Shown one piece after another: positions 11,120 through 22,365 of a stretch of DNA of 64,000 nt (within the stretch, counting starts at the first letter, position 1; each line of letters starts with the position of its first letter). The translations under genes and the position numbers were made by a program. The stretch spans positions 1,922,001-1,986,000 of the forward strand of contig NZ_BTTW01000001.1 of NCBI RefSeq assembly GCF_036245865.1, read 5' to 3'. This DNA comes from Corallococcus caeni. GTDB lineage: Bacteria > Myxococcota > Myxococcia > Myxococcales > Myxococcaceae. The notes below the pieces were generated by a model. It was not told where the DNA came from. It made no database searches and saw only the letters and a program-made list of their open reading frames with translations.

Positions 11120-11953
11120 TCAGCCGTCCTTGGGCGTGGGGTTCGCGGGGACCCCTTCTGCCGGTGTCTCCACCGTCTCCACTGGGGGTGCGCCCACCGC
11201 GTGGTAGCCACCGTCCACGTGAATCATCTCGCCCGTGGTGGACGACAGCCAATCGGACAGGAGTACACAGGCCGTCTTCGCCACGTGGTCGTGGCTGTCC
11301 TTGTCGCTCCAGCCCAGCGGGGCCTGCTTGCCCCAGTACTGCGCCAGGGCCTTGAAGCCGGGGATGCCCTTGGCCGCGACGGTGGCCAGCGGGCCCGCCG
11401 CGAGCGCGTTCACGCGGATGCCCTTGGGCCCCAGGTCGCGCGCCAGGTAGCGCACGGTGGCCTCCATGGCCGCCTTGCACACGCCCATCCAGTCATAGAT
11501 GGGCCACGCCTGCCGGTTGTCGAAGTCCAGCGCCACGATGGAGCCGCCCGGGGGCATCAGCGGCGCGCACGCCGTCGCCAGCTCCTTCACGGAGAAGGCG
11601 GAGACGCGGAACGCGGTCTGCACGCTCTCCCACGGGGTGTTGAGGAAGTTGCCGCCCAGCGCGTCCTCGGGCGCGTACGCGATGGCGTGCAGCACGCCGT
11701 CCACGCGGCCCCACTTCTGGCGCAGCGCCTCCGTCAGCGCCGGGAAGTGCGCCGGGTTCGTCACGTCCAGCTCCAGCACCTCCGTGCCGGGCTTGAGCCG
11801 CTTCGCGCTGCGCTCCGTGAGGGACTTGGCCCGGCCAAAGCCGGTGAGGATGACCTCGGCGCCCTGCGCGATCGCGTGCTCCGCGACGCCAAAGGCCAAC
11901 GACTGCGGGGTGAGCACGCCGGTGATGAGCAGCTTCTTGCCCTGGAGGAGCAT
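11120..11953 (-). CDS. fabI: Enoyl-[acyl-carrier-protein] reductase (NADH), FabI type
   Basis: A 277-residue SDR-fold enzyme for the last step of each fatty-acid elongation cycle, reduction of the enoyl-ACP double bond. It has the FabI-type cofactor start KKLLITGVLTPQSLAFGVAEHA and the LDVTNPAHF segment. The catalytic Tyr-x6-Lys is in IYDWMGVCKAA, followed by GIRVNALAAGPLATVAAKGIPGF. The last 20 residues are a Pro/Val-rich tail beyond the usual end. FabI is the triclosan and isoniazid-class target. It is divergent from sucA and lies 161 bases upstream of the chemosensory operon. Confidence 0.92.
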   Translation of the reverse strand: MLLQGKKLLITGVLTPQSLAFGVAEHAIAQGAEVILTGFGRAKSLTERSAKRLKPGTEVLELDVTNPAHFPALTEALRQKWGRVDGVLHAIAYAPEDALGGNFLNTPWESVQTAFRVSAFSVKELATACAPLMPPGGSIVALDFDNRQAWPIYDWMGVCKAAMEATVRYLARDLGPKGIRVNALAAGPLATVAAKGIPGFKALAQYWGKQAPLGWSDKDSHDHVAKTACVLLSDWLSSTTGEMIHVDGGYHAVGAPPVETVETPAEGVPANPTPKDG

Positions 11954-12262
11954 GTCGGTACGTTCTCGGTTAGGGAGGGAAGAGGGGGCGTGTGCTTACC
12001 ACTCCTGAACGTGGGTGGGAGGCCCCGCCCCTCCTTATCCCTCCGGCCTCGGATGTACGTCCGTTCAGCATGCCAGGGAGGCTGGCGCCTCCTTTGAGCC
12101 CCTTCCAGCCAGGGGAATCCGGCCTTCGGTGAAGCTCCGCTCACTTGGAGCATGACTCCAGCTGCTCTCTTGAGCGAAGACAGGCAGCCGGGCATGACGC
12201 GGTTCAACAAACTGAGGCGAAAACCCCCCAACGCGGCGCCCATCCAGTAAAAGACCCCCGCC
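11954..12262. other. Divergent intergenic region, fabI / sucA
   Basis: These 309 bases separate the fabI and sucA start codons and must hold both promoters. I see no convincing -35/-10 pair on either strand; the best for sucA is TTGAGC near 12172 with a weak CATGAC 17 bases on. A GC-rich inverted segment near 12024-12045 and a Pro-rich open frame on the minus strand are probably not genes. No small gene or RNA can be supported. Confidence 0.4.
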
Positions 12263-15140
<2,878 letters not shown>

Positions 15141-15151
<11 letters not shown>

Positions 15152-16364
15152 ACTGAAAGTCCCCCCGCTCGGCGAATCCATCACCGAGGCCGTCGTCGGC
15201 AAGTGGAACAAGAAGCAGGGTGAGTCTGTCTCCGCGGACGAGCCGCTCGTCGTGCTGGAGACCGACAAGGTCACCATCGACGTGCCCTCCCCCGCCGCCG
15301 GCAGCATCGCGTCCATCGCCTTCAAGGAGGGCGACAAGGTCCGCGTGGGCGACGTGCTGGGCACCATCGAGGCCGGTGCTGGCGCCGCTGCCGCTTCGCC
15401 GGCCGCTGCCGCCGCCACGCCCGCGCCCGCCCAGGCCGCGGCGCCGGTGACGTCCGCCGCCGCCCAGGCCCAGAGCGACGCGCGCATCACCCCCACCGCC
15501 AAGAAGATGGCGGAGGAGAACCGGGTGGACGTGGGCCAGCTGAAGGGCTCCGGCACCGGTGGCCGCATCATGAAGGAGGACGTGCAGGGTCAGCTGAACC
15601 GCCCGGCCGCCACCCCTTCCGCGCCCCCGGCCCCCGCCGCGCCGTCCGGCCCGCGCCCCAACGCCGCTCGCGAGGAGCGCGTGCGCATGACGCCGCTGCG
15701 CAAGCGCGTCGCGGAGCGCCTGCTCCAGGCCCAGTCCAACGCCGCCCTGCTCACCACCTTCAACGAGGTGGACATGGGCGAGGTGATGGCGCTTCGCAAG
15801 AAGTACAACGACAAGTTCCAGGCGAAGCACGGGGTGAAGCTCGGGTTCATGAGCTTCTTCATCCGCGCGTCCGTGGAGGCCCTCAAGGCGTTCCCGCAGA
15901 TCAACGCGGAGATCGACGGCGAGGACGTCATCTTCAAGCACTACTACGACATCGGCGTGGCCGTGAGCGGCAGCCGCGGTCTGGTGGTGCCGGTGGTGCG
16001 TGACGCGGACAAGCTGTCGCTCGCGGAGCTGGAGAAGACGGTCGGTGACTACGGCGGCCGTGCGCGCAACGACAAGCTGACGATGTCGGACCTCACGGGC
16101 GGCACGTTCACCATCACCAACGGCGGCATCTTCGGCTCCATGCTGTCCACGCCCATCCTGAACCCGCCGCAGACGGGCATCCTGGGCATGCACAACATCG
16201 TGGAGCGCCCCGTGGCCCGCGACGGCCAGGTGGTCATCCGGCCCATCATGTACATCGCCCTCACGTACGATCACCGCTTGGTGGACGGCCGCGAAGCGGT
16301 GCAGTTCCTGGTGCGCGTGAAGGAGTGCATCGAGGACCCCGAGCGCCTGCTGCTCGACATCTGA
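15141..16364 (+). CDS. sucB: Dihydrolipoyllysine-residue succinyltransferase (E2 of 2-oxoglutarate dehydrogenase)
   Basis: The 407-residue product has one lipoyl domain (about 1-77, lipoyl-Lys43 in [12 protein letters not shown]), an Ala/Pro hinge, a peripheral subunit-binding domain (about 112-150, [14 protein letters not shown]), a second hinge, and the catalytic acyltransferase domain (about 175-407). The active site is at His378 and Asp382 in [12 protein letters not shown]. It forms the core of the complex with SucA. The start lies inside the sucA end (11-base overlap), and a terminator follows at 16416-16445. Confidence 0.96.
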
Positions 16365-16415
16365 CCTACTCCGCCGCACATGACTGTGCGGGGGTGGAAG
16401 ACGGGCATTCCCGGT

Positions 16416-16445
16416 GGGCCGGCTGGACTTCCAGTCGGCCCTTTC
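16416..16445 (+). terminator. Rho-independent terminator after sucAB
   Basis: An 11-bp stem (GGGCCGGCTGG at 16416-16426 with CCAGTCGGCCC at 16431-16441, one G-U pair), a four-base loop ACTT and a short TTTC tail. It lies 51 bases after the sucB stop and upstream of the cold-shock gene. A smaller 7-bp hairpin (CCGCACA / TGTGCGG) at 16374-16391 precedes it. Confidence 0.65.
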
Positions 16446-16528
16446 ACTACAAATAGCTCTGTCTCCCCGGTCGTCGGGCAGAACGGGCGGCCTTCCCCAC
16501 GGCTGCTCTGCAAACGCAAGGAAGCGCA

Positions 16529-16732
16529 ATGGCAACTGGTACCGTGAAGTGGTTCAACGACGCGAAGGGCTTCGGCTTCATCACCCAGGACGGCGGCGGC
16601 GAGGACGTGTTCTGCCACCACACCGCCATCAACATGGATGGGTTCCGCACCCTGGCCGAGGGCCAGAAGGTGGAGTTCGAAGTCACCAAGGGCCCGAAGG
16701 GTCTGCAGGCGCAGAACGTCCGCGCGGCGTGA
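16529..16732 (+). CDS. Cold-shock protein, CspA family
   Basis: A 67-residue single cold-shock domain: [15 protein letters not shown] carries RNP1 and [10 protein letters not shown] carries RNP2. These small beta-barrel proteins bind single-stranded RNA and DNA and melt RNA structure. In RNP2 a Cys replaces the usual Val (DVFVHH). It is monocistronic, bounded by the sucAB terminator and its own terminator. A weak candidate promoter (TGGACT at 16424, TACAAA at 16448, spacer 18) would give a leader of roughly 70 bases; longer leaders are common for cold-regulated csp genes. Confidence 0.95.
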   Translation: MATGTVKWFNDAKGFGFITQDGGGEDVFCHHTAINMDGFRTLAEGQKVEFEVTKGPKGLQAQNVRAA

Positions 16733-16776
16733 AGTGACGCGTCTCAGCCATTCCTCACGGACTGGTTGAAGCAACA

Positions 16777-16817
16777 GAGGCCCGGCCCCCGAAAAGGGAA
16801 CCGGGCCTCTGCCTTTT
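16777..16817. terminator. Terminator between csp and the S9 peptidase gene
   Basis: A 9-bp perfect stem, GAGGCCCGG at 16777-16785 with CCGGGCCTC at 16801-16809, has a CCC...GGG pair in the loop and a CTTTTC tail. It sits between convergent stops at 16732 and 16837 and can serve the csp transcript, possibly both. Confidence 0.75.
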
Positions 16818-16836
16818 CAAAGGCGGGTGTGCCGCC

Positions 16837-19062
16837 CTACTTCTTCAGGTTCTGCTCGAAGTGGGCGATGACGCGCTCGTACTGGCGCTCGGTGATGAGC
16901 GGGTCCGGCACCATGTGCGTGAGGCCGGACAGGGGCAGCAGCTGGTGCGGCTTGCCCGCGCGGAACAGCGCGTCCGACAGCTTCAGCGTGTGGAAGAAGT
17001 AGACGTTGTCGTCCGCGGTGCCGTGGATGAGCAGCAGCGCGCCGATGGGGCTGTCCTTCTTCGCGTACGTCAGCAGGCTGCTGACCTCGTAGGCCTGGGG
17101 CGACTCCTCGGGCAGGCCCAGGTAGCGCTCGGTGTAGTGGGTGTCGTAGTCGCGCCAGTCCACCACCGGGGCGCCGGACACCGCGGCCTTGAAGAAGTCC
17201 GGGCGCTTCAGCGCGGCCAGCGCGGCCATGTACCCGCCGAAGCTCCAGCCGGTGATGCCCACGCGGCTGAGGTCCATCTCCGGCACTTCCTTGGCCAGCG
17301 CCTGCACCGCTTCAATCTGATCATCCAGGGTGACGGTGGCGAAGTCGTTCTTCACCGCGCGGTTCCACTCGGAGGTGCGCAGCGGCGTGCCGCGCCCGTC
17401 CACCTTCACCACCAGGAAGCCGTGGTCCGCGAACCACTGGCTGAGCAGGTGCGCGGCCATGGACTGGTGCACCACGGTGACGGTGGGGCCCGCGTAGACC
17501 TCCACGATGACGGGCAGCTTCTGGCCGGGCTTGAAGTCGCGCGGCTTCACCAGCGACGTCCAGAACTTCTTCGGGCCCACCTGGCGGATCTCGAAGTTCG
17601 GCGTGAAGGACGGCTCCTGCGCGACCTCCGGCAGCTCGCCCAGCTTCGAGCCGTCGCCCTTGAGGACCACGGTGCGGGGCATGGCCTTGGGGCCCTGCGT
17701 GTTGAGGACGATGAGGCCGCCGTTCTTGGAGACGAGCCCGCCCTCCACGGCCGGACCCGTGGTGCCGGTGGCCACCTTCTCCGGAGCACCGCCGGCCTTC
17801 ACGCGCCACAGGTGGCTCTCCGTGGGGTTCGGGTCGCCGGTGAAGAACAGCGTCTTGTCCGCCTGGACGAAGCGCGCGAGGTTGCGGAAGCCCGCGTCCG
17901 GCTTCACGACGGAGCGGTCCAGCTCACCGCTCGCCTTGCGCAGCTCCACCTCCGGGCCGCCGTTGCGCTCGGTGTACCAGAGGAAGCCGGAGCCATCCTC
18001 CAGCCACAGCGGGAAGTCCTGGGCCAGCTCCACCCAGGCGTTGTCCTTCTCCGTGAGGAGGACGCGCGTCTTGCCCGTGGCGGGGTCCACCGCGAGCACC
18101 TGCTCCTCCGTCTGGAGCCGGTTCTGCACCACGATTGTCAGCGGCCCGCCCTTGTCCCACTTCACCGTGGCCAGGTACGGGTACTTCTGCGCGTCCCACT
18201 GCGCCCACACCGTCTTGCCGCCGGTGACGGGGGTGACGCCCAGGCGCACCTTCGCGTTCGCCTTGCCGGGACGGGGGTACGGGAAGATCTCCCCGCCCTT
18301 CTCCGGGTGCATCACGTCCACGATGGTGAGCTTCTCCACGTCGGCCGTGTCGGACTCCGTGTAGGCGATGGACTTCGAGTCCGGGCTCCACCAGTAGCCG
18401 GAGAAGCGGCTCATCTCCTCCTGCGCCACGAACTCCGCCAGGCCGTGCGTCTTCTGCGCGGTGCCGCCCTGCGTGACGCGCTTCTCCTGGTTGGCGGCCA
18501 GGTCCACCCGGTACACGTCGTGCTCGCGCACGTACGCCACCTGCTTGCCGTCCGGGGACAGGCGCGGGTCGATGACGCCGGGGCCCGTCTTCACCTCCGT
18601 GGACTTCCCCGTCGCGCGGTCCACCACGTAGAGGCGCCCGGAGAGGGGCACCAGCAGCTGGGTGCCGTCCTCGGAGAGGTTGTAGGAGGTGAAGCCCCGG
18701 GCGCTCACGCGCATGCGCTCGCGGCGGGCCTTCTCTTCCGGAGACAGCGTCTCCTCCGCGCCCTTGAGGAGGGCCTCGGGGGTGAGCAGCTCACGCGCCT
18801 GGCCGTTGGCCACGTCGAACGCGTAGAGCATCTGCACGTTGGACGTGGGGGAGGTGCGCAGGAAGAGGACGGACTTCTCGTCCGGGGTGATGCGCGTGCC
18901 CACGGGGCGGCCGCTCTGGAAGCGGCGCGTCTCGGCGTACTGACGCAGGAAGGTGTCCGGCTGCTTTTGCGAAGGGGCCATGGCGGAGGGTTTGCGCTCC
19001 TGGGCGATGGAGGGGGCGCTGCTCATGAGGAGAAGCGCGGCGGCGGTAAGGACCTGACGCAT
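16837..19062 (-). CDS. Secreted S9-family (DPP-IV-like) peptidase, downstream copy
   Basis: The 741-residue product begins with a signal peptide (about 1-20, LTAAALLLMSSAPSIAQ). It has a DPP-IV-type beta-propeller domain with LSPDGKQVAYVREHDVY and a C-terminal alpha/beta hydrolase. The catalytic triad reads as Ser607 (GWSFGGYM), Asp685 (GTADDNVYF) and His716 (GLTHM). EEMSRFSGYWWSPDSK corresponds to the Glu-Glu region that docks the substrate N-terminus in dipeptidyl peptidases. It probably removes N-terminal dipeptides outside the cytoplasm. It is the second of two tandem, strongly similar genes; the other is at 19217-21397. Confidence 0.9.
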   Translation of the reverse strand: MRQVLTAAALLLMSSAPSIAQERKPSAMAPSQKQPDTFLRQYAETRRFQSGRPVGTRITPDEKSVLFLRTSPTSNVQMLYAFDVANGQARELLTPEALLKGAEETLSPEEKARRERMRVSARGFTSYNLSEDGTQLLVPLSGRLYVVDRATGKSTEVKTGPGVIDPRLSPDGKQVAYVREHDVYRVDLAANQEKRVTQGGTAQKTHGLAEFVAQEEMSRFSGYWWSPDSKSIAYTESDTADVEKLTIVDVMHPEKGGEIFPYPRPGKANAKVRLGVTPVTGGKTVWAQWDAQKYPYLATVKWDKGGPLTIVVQNRLQTEEQVLAVDPATGKTRVLLTEKDNAWVELAQDFPLWLEDGSGFLWYTERNGGPEVELRKASGELDRSVVKPDAGFRNLARFVQADKTLFFTGDPNPTESHLWRVKAGGAPEKVATGTTGPAVEGGLVSKNGGLIVLNTQGPKAMPRTVVLKGDGSKLGELPEVAQEPSFTPNFEIRQVGPKKFWTSLVKPRDFKPGQKLPVIVEVYAGPTVTVVHQSMAAHLLSQWFADHGFLVVKVDGRGTPLRTSEWNRAVKNDFATVTLDDQIEAVQALAKEVPEMDLSRVGITGWSFGGYMAALAALKRPDFFKAAVSGAPVVDWRDYDTHYTERYLGLPEESPQAYEVSSLLTYAKKDSPIGALLLIHGTADDNVYFFHTLKLSDALFRAGKPHQLLPLSGLTHMVPDPLITERQYERVIAHFEQNLKK

Positions 19063-19107
19063 GCGTAGCTGAATCCCCGCGCGGGGCGGGGCTCCTTTCG
19101 CGGGAAG
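19060..19107. repeat. Upstream element duplicated with the S9 peptidase genes (copy 1)
   Basis: The bases around and upstream of this start codon closely match 21395-21440, upstream of the other S9 gene. Both contain, reading toward the gene, an AAAGGAG box, a C/G-rich stretch and a short palindrome (CCCCGCGCGGGG here, CCCCGCGGGG in the other copy) just before the ATG. The duplication therefore carried the translation-start region with the coding sequence. Confidence 0.7.
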
Positions 19108-19216
19108 GTGCGGGCAAGCCTACACTCCGGCCGCCGCGCGGCCCCCTCAACGTCCAGCCCTGGAGAGGATTCCCACCGGAAGCGGACGAAGCCCCCGGGG
19201 CACCCGAGGCCTCCCG

Positions 19217-21397
19217 CTACTTCAGGTTCTGCTGGAAGTGGGCGATGACGCGCTCGTACTGACGCTGCGTGACGAGGGGGTCCGCCACCATGTGCGTGAA
19301 GCCGGACAGGGGCAGCAGCTGGTGCGGCTTGCCCGCGCGGAACAGCGCGTCCGACAGCTTCAGCGTGTGGAAGAAGTAGACGTTGTCGTCCGCGGTGCCG
19401 TGGATGAGCAGCAGCGCGCCGATGGGCCCCTCCTTCTTCGCGTACGTCAGCAGGCTGCTGACCTCGTAGGCCTGGGGGTTCTCCTCCGGCAGGCCCAGGC
19501 ACCGTTCGGTCGCGTGCGTGTCGTAGTCGCGCCAGTCCGTCACTGGCGCTCCCGCGACGCCGGCCTTGAAGAAGTCCGGGCGCTTCATCACGGCCAGCGC
19601 GGCCATGTAGCCGCCGAAGCTCCAGCCGGTGATGCCCACGCGGTTCAGGTCCATCTCCGGCACCTCCTTCGCCAGGGCCTGCACCGCTTCAATCTGATCA
19701 TCCAGCGTGACGGTGGCGAAGTCGTGCTTCACGGCGCGGTTCCACTCGGCGGTGCGCAGCGGCGTGCCGCGGCCGTCCACCTTCACCACCAGGAAGCCTT
19801 GATCCGCCATCCACTGGTCGAGCAGGTGCATGGCCATGGACTGGTGCACCACGGTGACGATGGGTCCGCCGTAGATGTCCACGATGACAGGCAGCTTCTG
19901 GCCGGGCTTGAAGTCGCGCGGCTTCACGAGCGAGGTCCAGAACTTCCTCGGGCCCACCTGGCGCACCTCGAAGTTCGGCGTGAACGACGGCTCCTGGGCA
20001 ATCTCCGGCAGCTCGCCCAGCTTCGTGCCGTCACCCTTGAGCACCACGGTGCGCAGCATGCTCCTGGGGCCCTGGGTGTTGAGGACGACGAGGCCTCCGC
20101 TCTTGGAGACGCTGCCACCTTCCACGGCGGGGCCGGGGGTGCCGGTGGCCACCTTCTCCGGATTGCCACTGGGCTTCACGCGCCACAGGTGGCTCTCCGT
20201 GGGGTTCGGATCCCCGATGAAGTACAGCGTCTGGTCCTTCTCCACGTAGCGCGAGAGGGCCCGGAAGCCGGCGCCCGGCTTCACCACGGAGTGGTCCAGG
20301 TCGCCGTTGGCCTTGCGCAGCTCCACCTCCGAAGCGCCGTTGCGGTCGGTGTACCAGAGGAAGCCGGAGCCATCCTCCAGCCACAGCGGGAAGTCCTGGT
20401 GCAGGTCGATCCACGCCGCGTCCTTCTCCGTGAGCAGCACGCGCGTCTTGCCCGTCGCCGGATCCACCGCGAGCAGCTGCTCCTCCGTCTGGAGCCGGTT
20501 CTGCACGAGCAACGTCAGCGGCCCGCCCTGGTCCCACTTCACCGTGGCCAGGTACGGGTACTTCTGTGCGTCCCACTGCGCCCACACCGTCTTGCCGCCC
20601 GTGACGGGCGTGATGCCCAGGCGCACCTTCGCGTTCGCCTTGCCCGCGCGCGGAAAGGGGAAGGACGCACCGGGCTGCTCCGGGTGCATCACGTCCACGA
20701 CGGTGAGCTTCTCCACTCCGGAGGTGTCGGACTCCGCGTTGGCAATGAACTTCGCGTCCGGGCTCCACCAGTAGCCGGAGAAGCGGCCCATCTCCTCCTG
20801 CGCGACGAACTCCGCCAGGCCGTGCGTCTTGTCCGCCGTGCCGCCCTGCGTGACGCGCTTCTCCTGGTTGGCCGTGAGGTCCACCCGGTAGACGTCATGC
20901 TCACGCACGTACGCCACCTGCTTGCCGTCCGGGGACAGGCGCGGGTCGATGACGCCCGGGCCCGTCTTCACCTCCGTGGACTTCCCCGTTGAGTGGTCCA
21001 CGACGTAGAGGCGGCCGGAGAGGGACACCAGGAGGCGCTTGCCGTCCTCGGACAGGCTGTAGGACGTGAAGCCCCGGGCGCTCACGCGCATGCGTTCCCG
21101 GCGGGCCTTCTCTTCCGGAGACAGCGTCTCCTCCGCGCCCTTGAGGAGGGCCTCGGGGGTGAGCAATTCGCGCGTCTGACCGCTGGCCACGTCGAAGGCG
21201 TAGAGCATGCGCACGTTGGACGTGGGGGAGGTGCGCAGGAAGAGGACGGACTTCTCGTCCGGGGTGATGCGCGCGCCGACCGGGCGCCCGTTCATGAAGC
21301 GTCCTGTCTCGGCGTACTGGCGGAGGAAGGACGAGGACTCCTGGGCCAGGACCGGCATCCCCAGGAGGAGCAGCGCGACGGTGACGAATGGACGCAT
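19217..21397 (-). CDS. Secreted S9-family (DPP-IV-like) peptidase, upstream copy
   Basis: The 726-residue product has a signal peptide (about 1-18, VTVALLLLGMPVLAQ), the same beta-propeller and hydrolase domains as its neighbour, and triad Ser593 (GWSFGGYM), Asp671 (GTADDNVYF) and His702 (GFTHM). I start at ATG 21397 because the signal peptide begins there; an earlier ATG at 21448 would place 17 unrelated residues before it. The two products agree over nearly their whole length, differing mainly in the leader and in scattered loop positions, so this is a tandem duplication. The 154-base gap between the genes holds only the duplicated upstream element of the second copy. Confidence 0.9.
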   Translation of the reverse strand: MRPFVTVALLLLGMPVLAQESSSFLRQYAETGRFMNGRPVGARITPDEKSVLFLRTSPTSNVRMLYAFDVASGQTRELLTPEALLKGAEETLSPEEKARRERMRVSARGFTSYSLSEDGKRLLVSLSGRLYVVDHSTGKSTEVKTGPGVIDPRLSPDGKQVAYVREHDVYRVDLTANQEKRVTQGGTADKTHGLAEFVAQEEMGRFSGYWWSPDAKFIANAESDTSGVEKLTVVDVMHPEQPGASFPFPRAGKANAKVRLGITPVTGGKTVWAQWDAQKYPYLATVKWDQGGPLTLLVQNRLQTEEQLLAVDPATGKTRVLLTEKDAAWIDLHQDFPLWLEDGSGFLWYTDRNGASEVELRKANGDLDHSVVKPGAGFRALSRYVEKDQTLYFIGDPNPTESHLWRVKPSGNPEKVATGTPGPAVEGGSVSKSGGLVVLNTQGPRSMLRTVVLKGDGTKLGELPEIAQEPSFTPNFEVRQVGPRKFWTSLVKPRDFKPGQKLPVIVDIYGGPIVTVVHQSMAMHLLDQWMADQGFLVVKVDGRGTPLRTAEWNRAVKHDFATVTLDDQIEAVQALAKEVPEMDLNRVGITGWSFGGYMAALAVMKRPDFFKAGVAGAPVTDWRDYDTHATERCLGLPEENPQAYEVSSLLTYAKKEGPIGALLLIHGTADDNVYFFHTLKLSDALFRAGKPHQLLPLSGFTHMVADPLVTQRQYERVIAHFQQNLK

Positions 21398-21440
21398 GCG
21401 TGATTGAACCCCGCGGGGCGGGGCTCCTTTCGCGGCAAGA
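21395..21440. repeat. Upstream element duplicated with the S9 peptidase genes (copy 2)
   Basis: This is the partner of 19060-19107. It contains the same AAAGGAG box and GC palindrome ahead of the start codon, and sequence similarity stops about 45 bases upstream of the ATG. It marks the outer edge of the duplicated unit on this side. Confidence 0.7.
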
Positions 21441-21486
21441 TGGGTCACGTCTCCAACGCCGGAGTCTGGAGGGGATTTCGTCCCGC

Positions 21487-22266
21487 ATGAATTCGAAAGA
21501 TGACGACGCCCTGCGCCACCTGCGCCTCGCGGGCGTGGTGCGGCTGGGGCTGGGCGGTGGCCGTGGCCCGAAGGATGCCTACGTGTTCGACCCGCACCGG
21601 CTCGCGCTGCCCGCGTGGGCCTGTGCCCTGGGCGACGCAGGGCCCCCTGCCCTGCTCGTCACGCTGGACCGGCACCTGGATATCGTCGTGCCCGAGCGCC
21701 CCGCCGACATGCCGGACCGCTCCGCCGGCCTGCGCGCGCTGGACGAGCACGCGCGGTGGCGCCTGGACGTGCGCAACTACGACCACATCATCGCGGCGAT
21801 GGAGGCGAACCTCGTGGGCGACGCGCTGATCATCGCGCGCACCCGGCCCCGGGGCTCCTTCGCCGGAGACACGTACGTGGACACCCGGGGCCGCTCGCAC
21901 CGCATCGTGTCGGTGACGACAGTGGACCGCGCGGCGGAGGCGTACCTGCACCCCGGCCCCACGGACGCGGTGCGCGACGTGCTGGAGGCCACGTCCGCCG
22001 TGCTGCTGGACGTGGACCTGGACTGCTTCACCAGCCTGAGCGACGCGGACCCCACCACCGTGCTGCCATGGCCGAAGTCCGTCATCCGCGAGTTCCTCCT
22101 GCCCCCCGACTCGGAGCCCTTCTGGGACGCGGTGCTGGGCAAGGCGGTGGCGCTGACGCTGGCGCGGGAGCCGCATCACTGCGGCGGACTGCTCGCGTCC
22201 GGGGAGCTGTTCCGCGACGTGGCGGAGGTCCTCTTCCGCGAGCTGCTGCGCGTCGAGCCGCCGTGA
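21487..22266 (+). CDS. UPF0489-like protein, arginase-like fold
   Basis: The 259-residue product resembles the UPF0489 family, which is related in fold to ureohydrolases (arginase/deacetylase). DRHLD at 61-65 and DVDLDC at 175-180 are placed like the metal-binding Asp/His motifs of that fold. Its biochemical role is unknown to me. The start at ATG 21487 was chosen because the upstream in-frame ATG at 21388 overlaps the S9 peptidase leader. Its last 33 bases are repeated exactly at 24357-24389, beyond the toxin-immunity cassette, so its 3' end looks like the integration target. The gene itself appears intact. Confidence 0.6.
   Translation: MNSKDDDALRHLRLAGVVRLGLGGGRGPKDAYVFDPHRLALPAWACALGDAGPPALLVTLDRHLDIVVPERPADMPDRSAGLRALDEHARWRLDVRNYDHIIAAMEANLVGDALIIARTRPRGSFAGDTYVDTRGRSHRIVSVTTVDRAAEAYLHPGPTDAVRDVLEATSAVLLDVDLDCFTSLSDADPTTVLPWPKSVIREFLLPPDSEPFWDAVLGKAVALTLAREPHHCGGLLASGELFRDVAEVLFRELLRVEPP
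22234..22266 (+). repeat. 33-bp direct repeat, left copy (3' end of the UPF0489 gene)
   Basis: These 33 bases run from TTCCGCGAGC to GAGCCGCCGTGA and include the gene's stop codon. The same 33 bases occur at 24357-24389 with no mismatch; the bases outside the repeat differ on both sides. The two copies flank the toxin-immunity pair. Confidence 0.95.
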
Positions 22267-22365
22267 CAGCGCGCAGCGGATGAGGTGAGCACCCCATGAG
22301 TGTTGGCCCCGGCGGAGGAACCGGGTGAGGGCGGGGTTTCGTTTCATGCCGGGTAGAGTTCCCCC

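Noticed and set aside
10581..11480. A long N-terminal extension of the response regulator reaching into fabI.
   Set aside because: The extension is Arg/Gly-rich and antisense-like; the receiver domain begins at GTG 10958.
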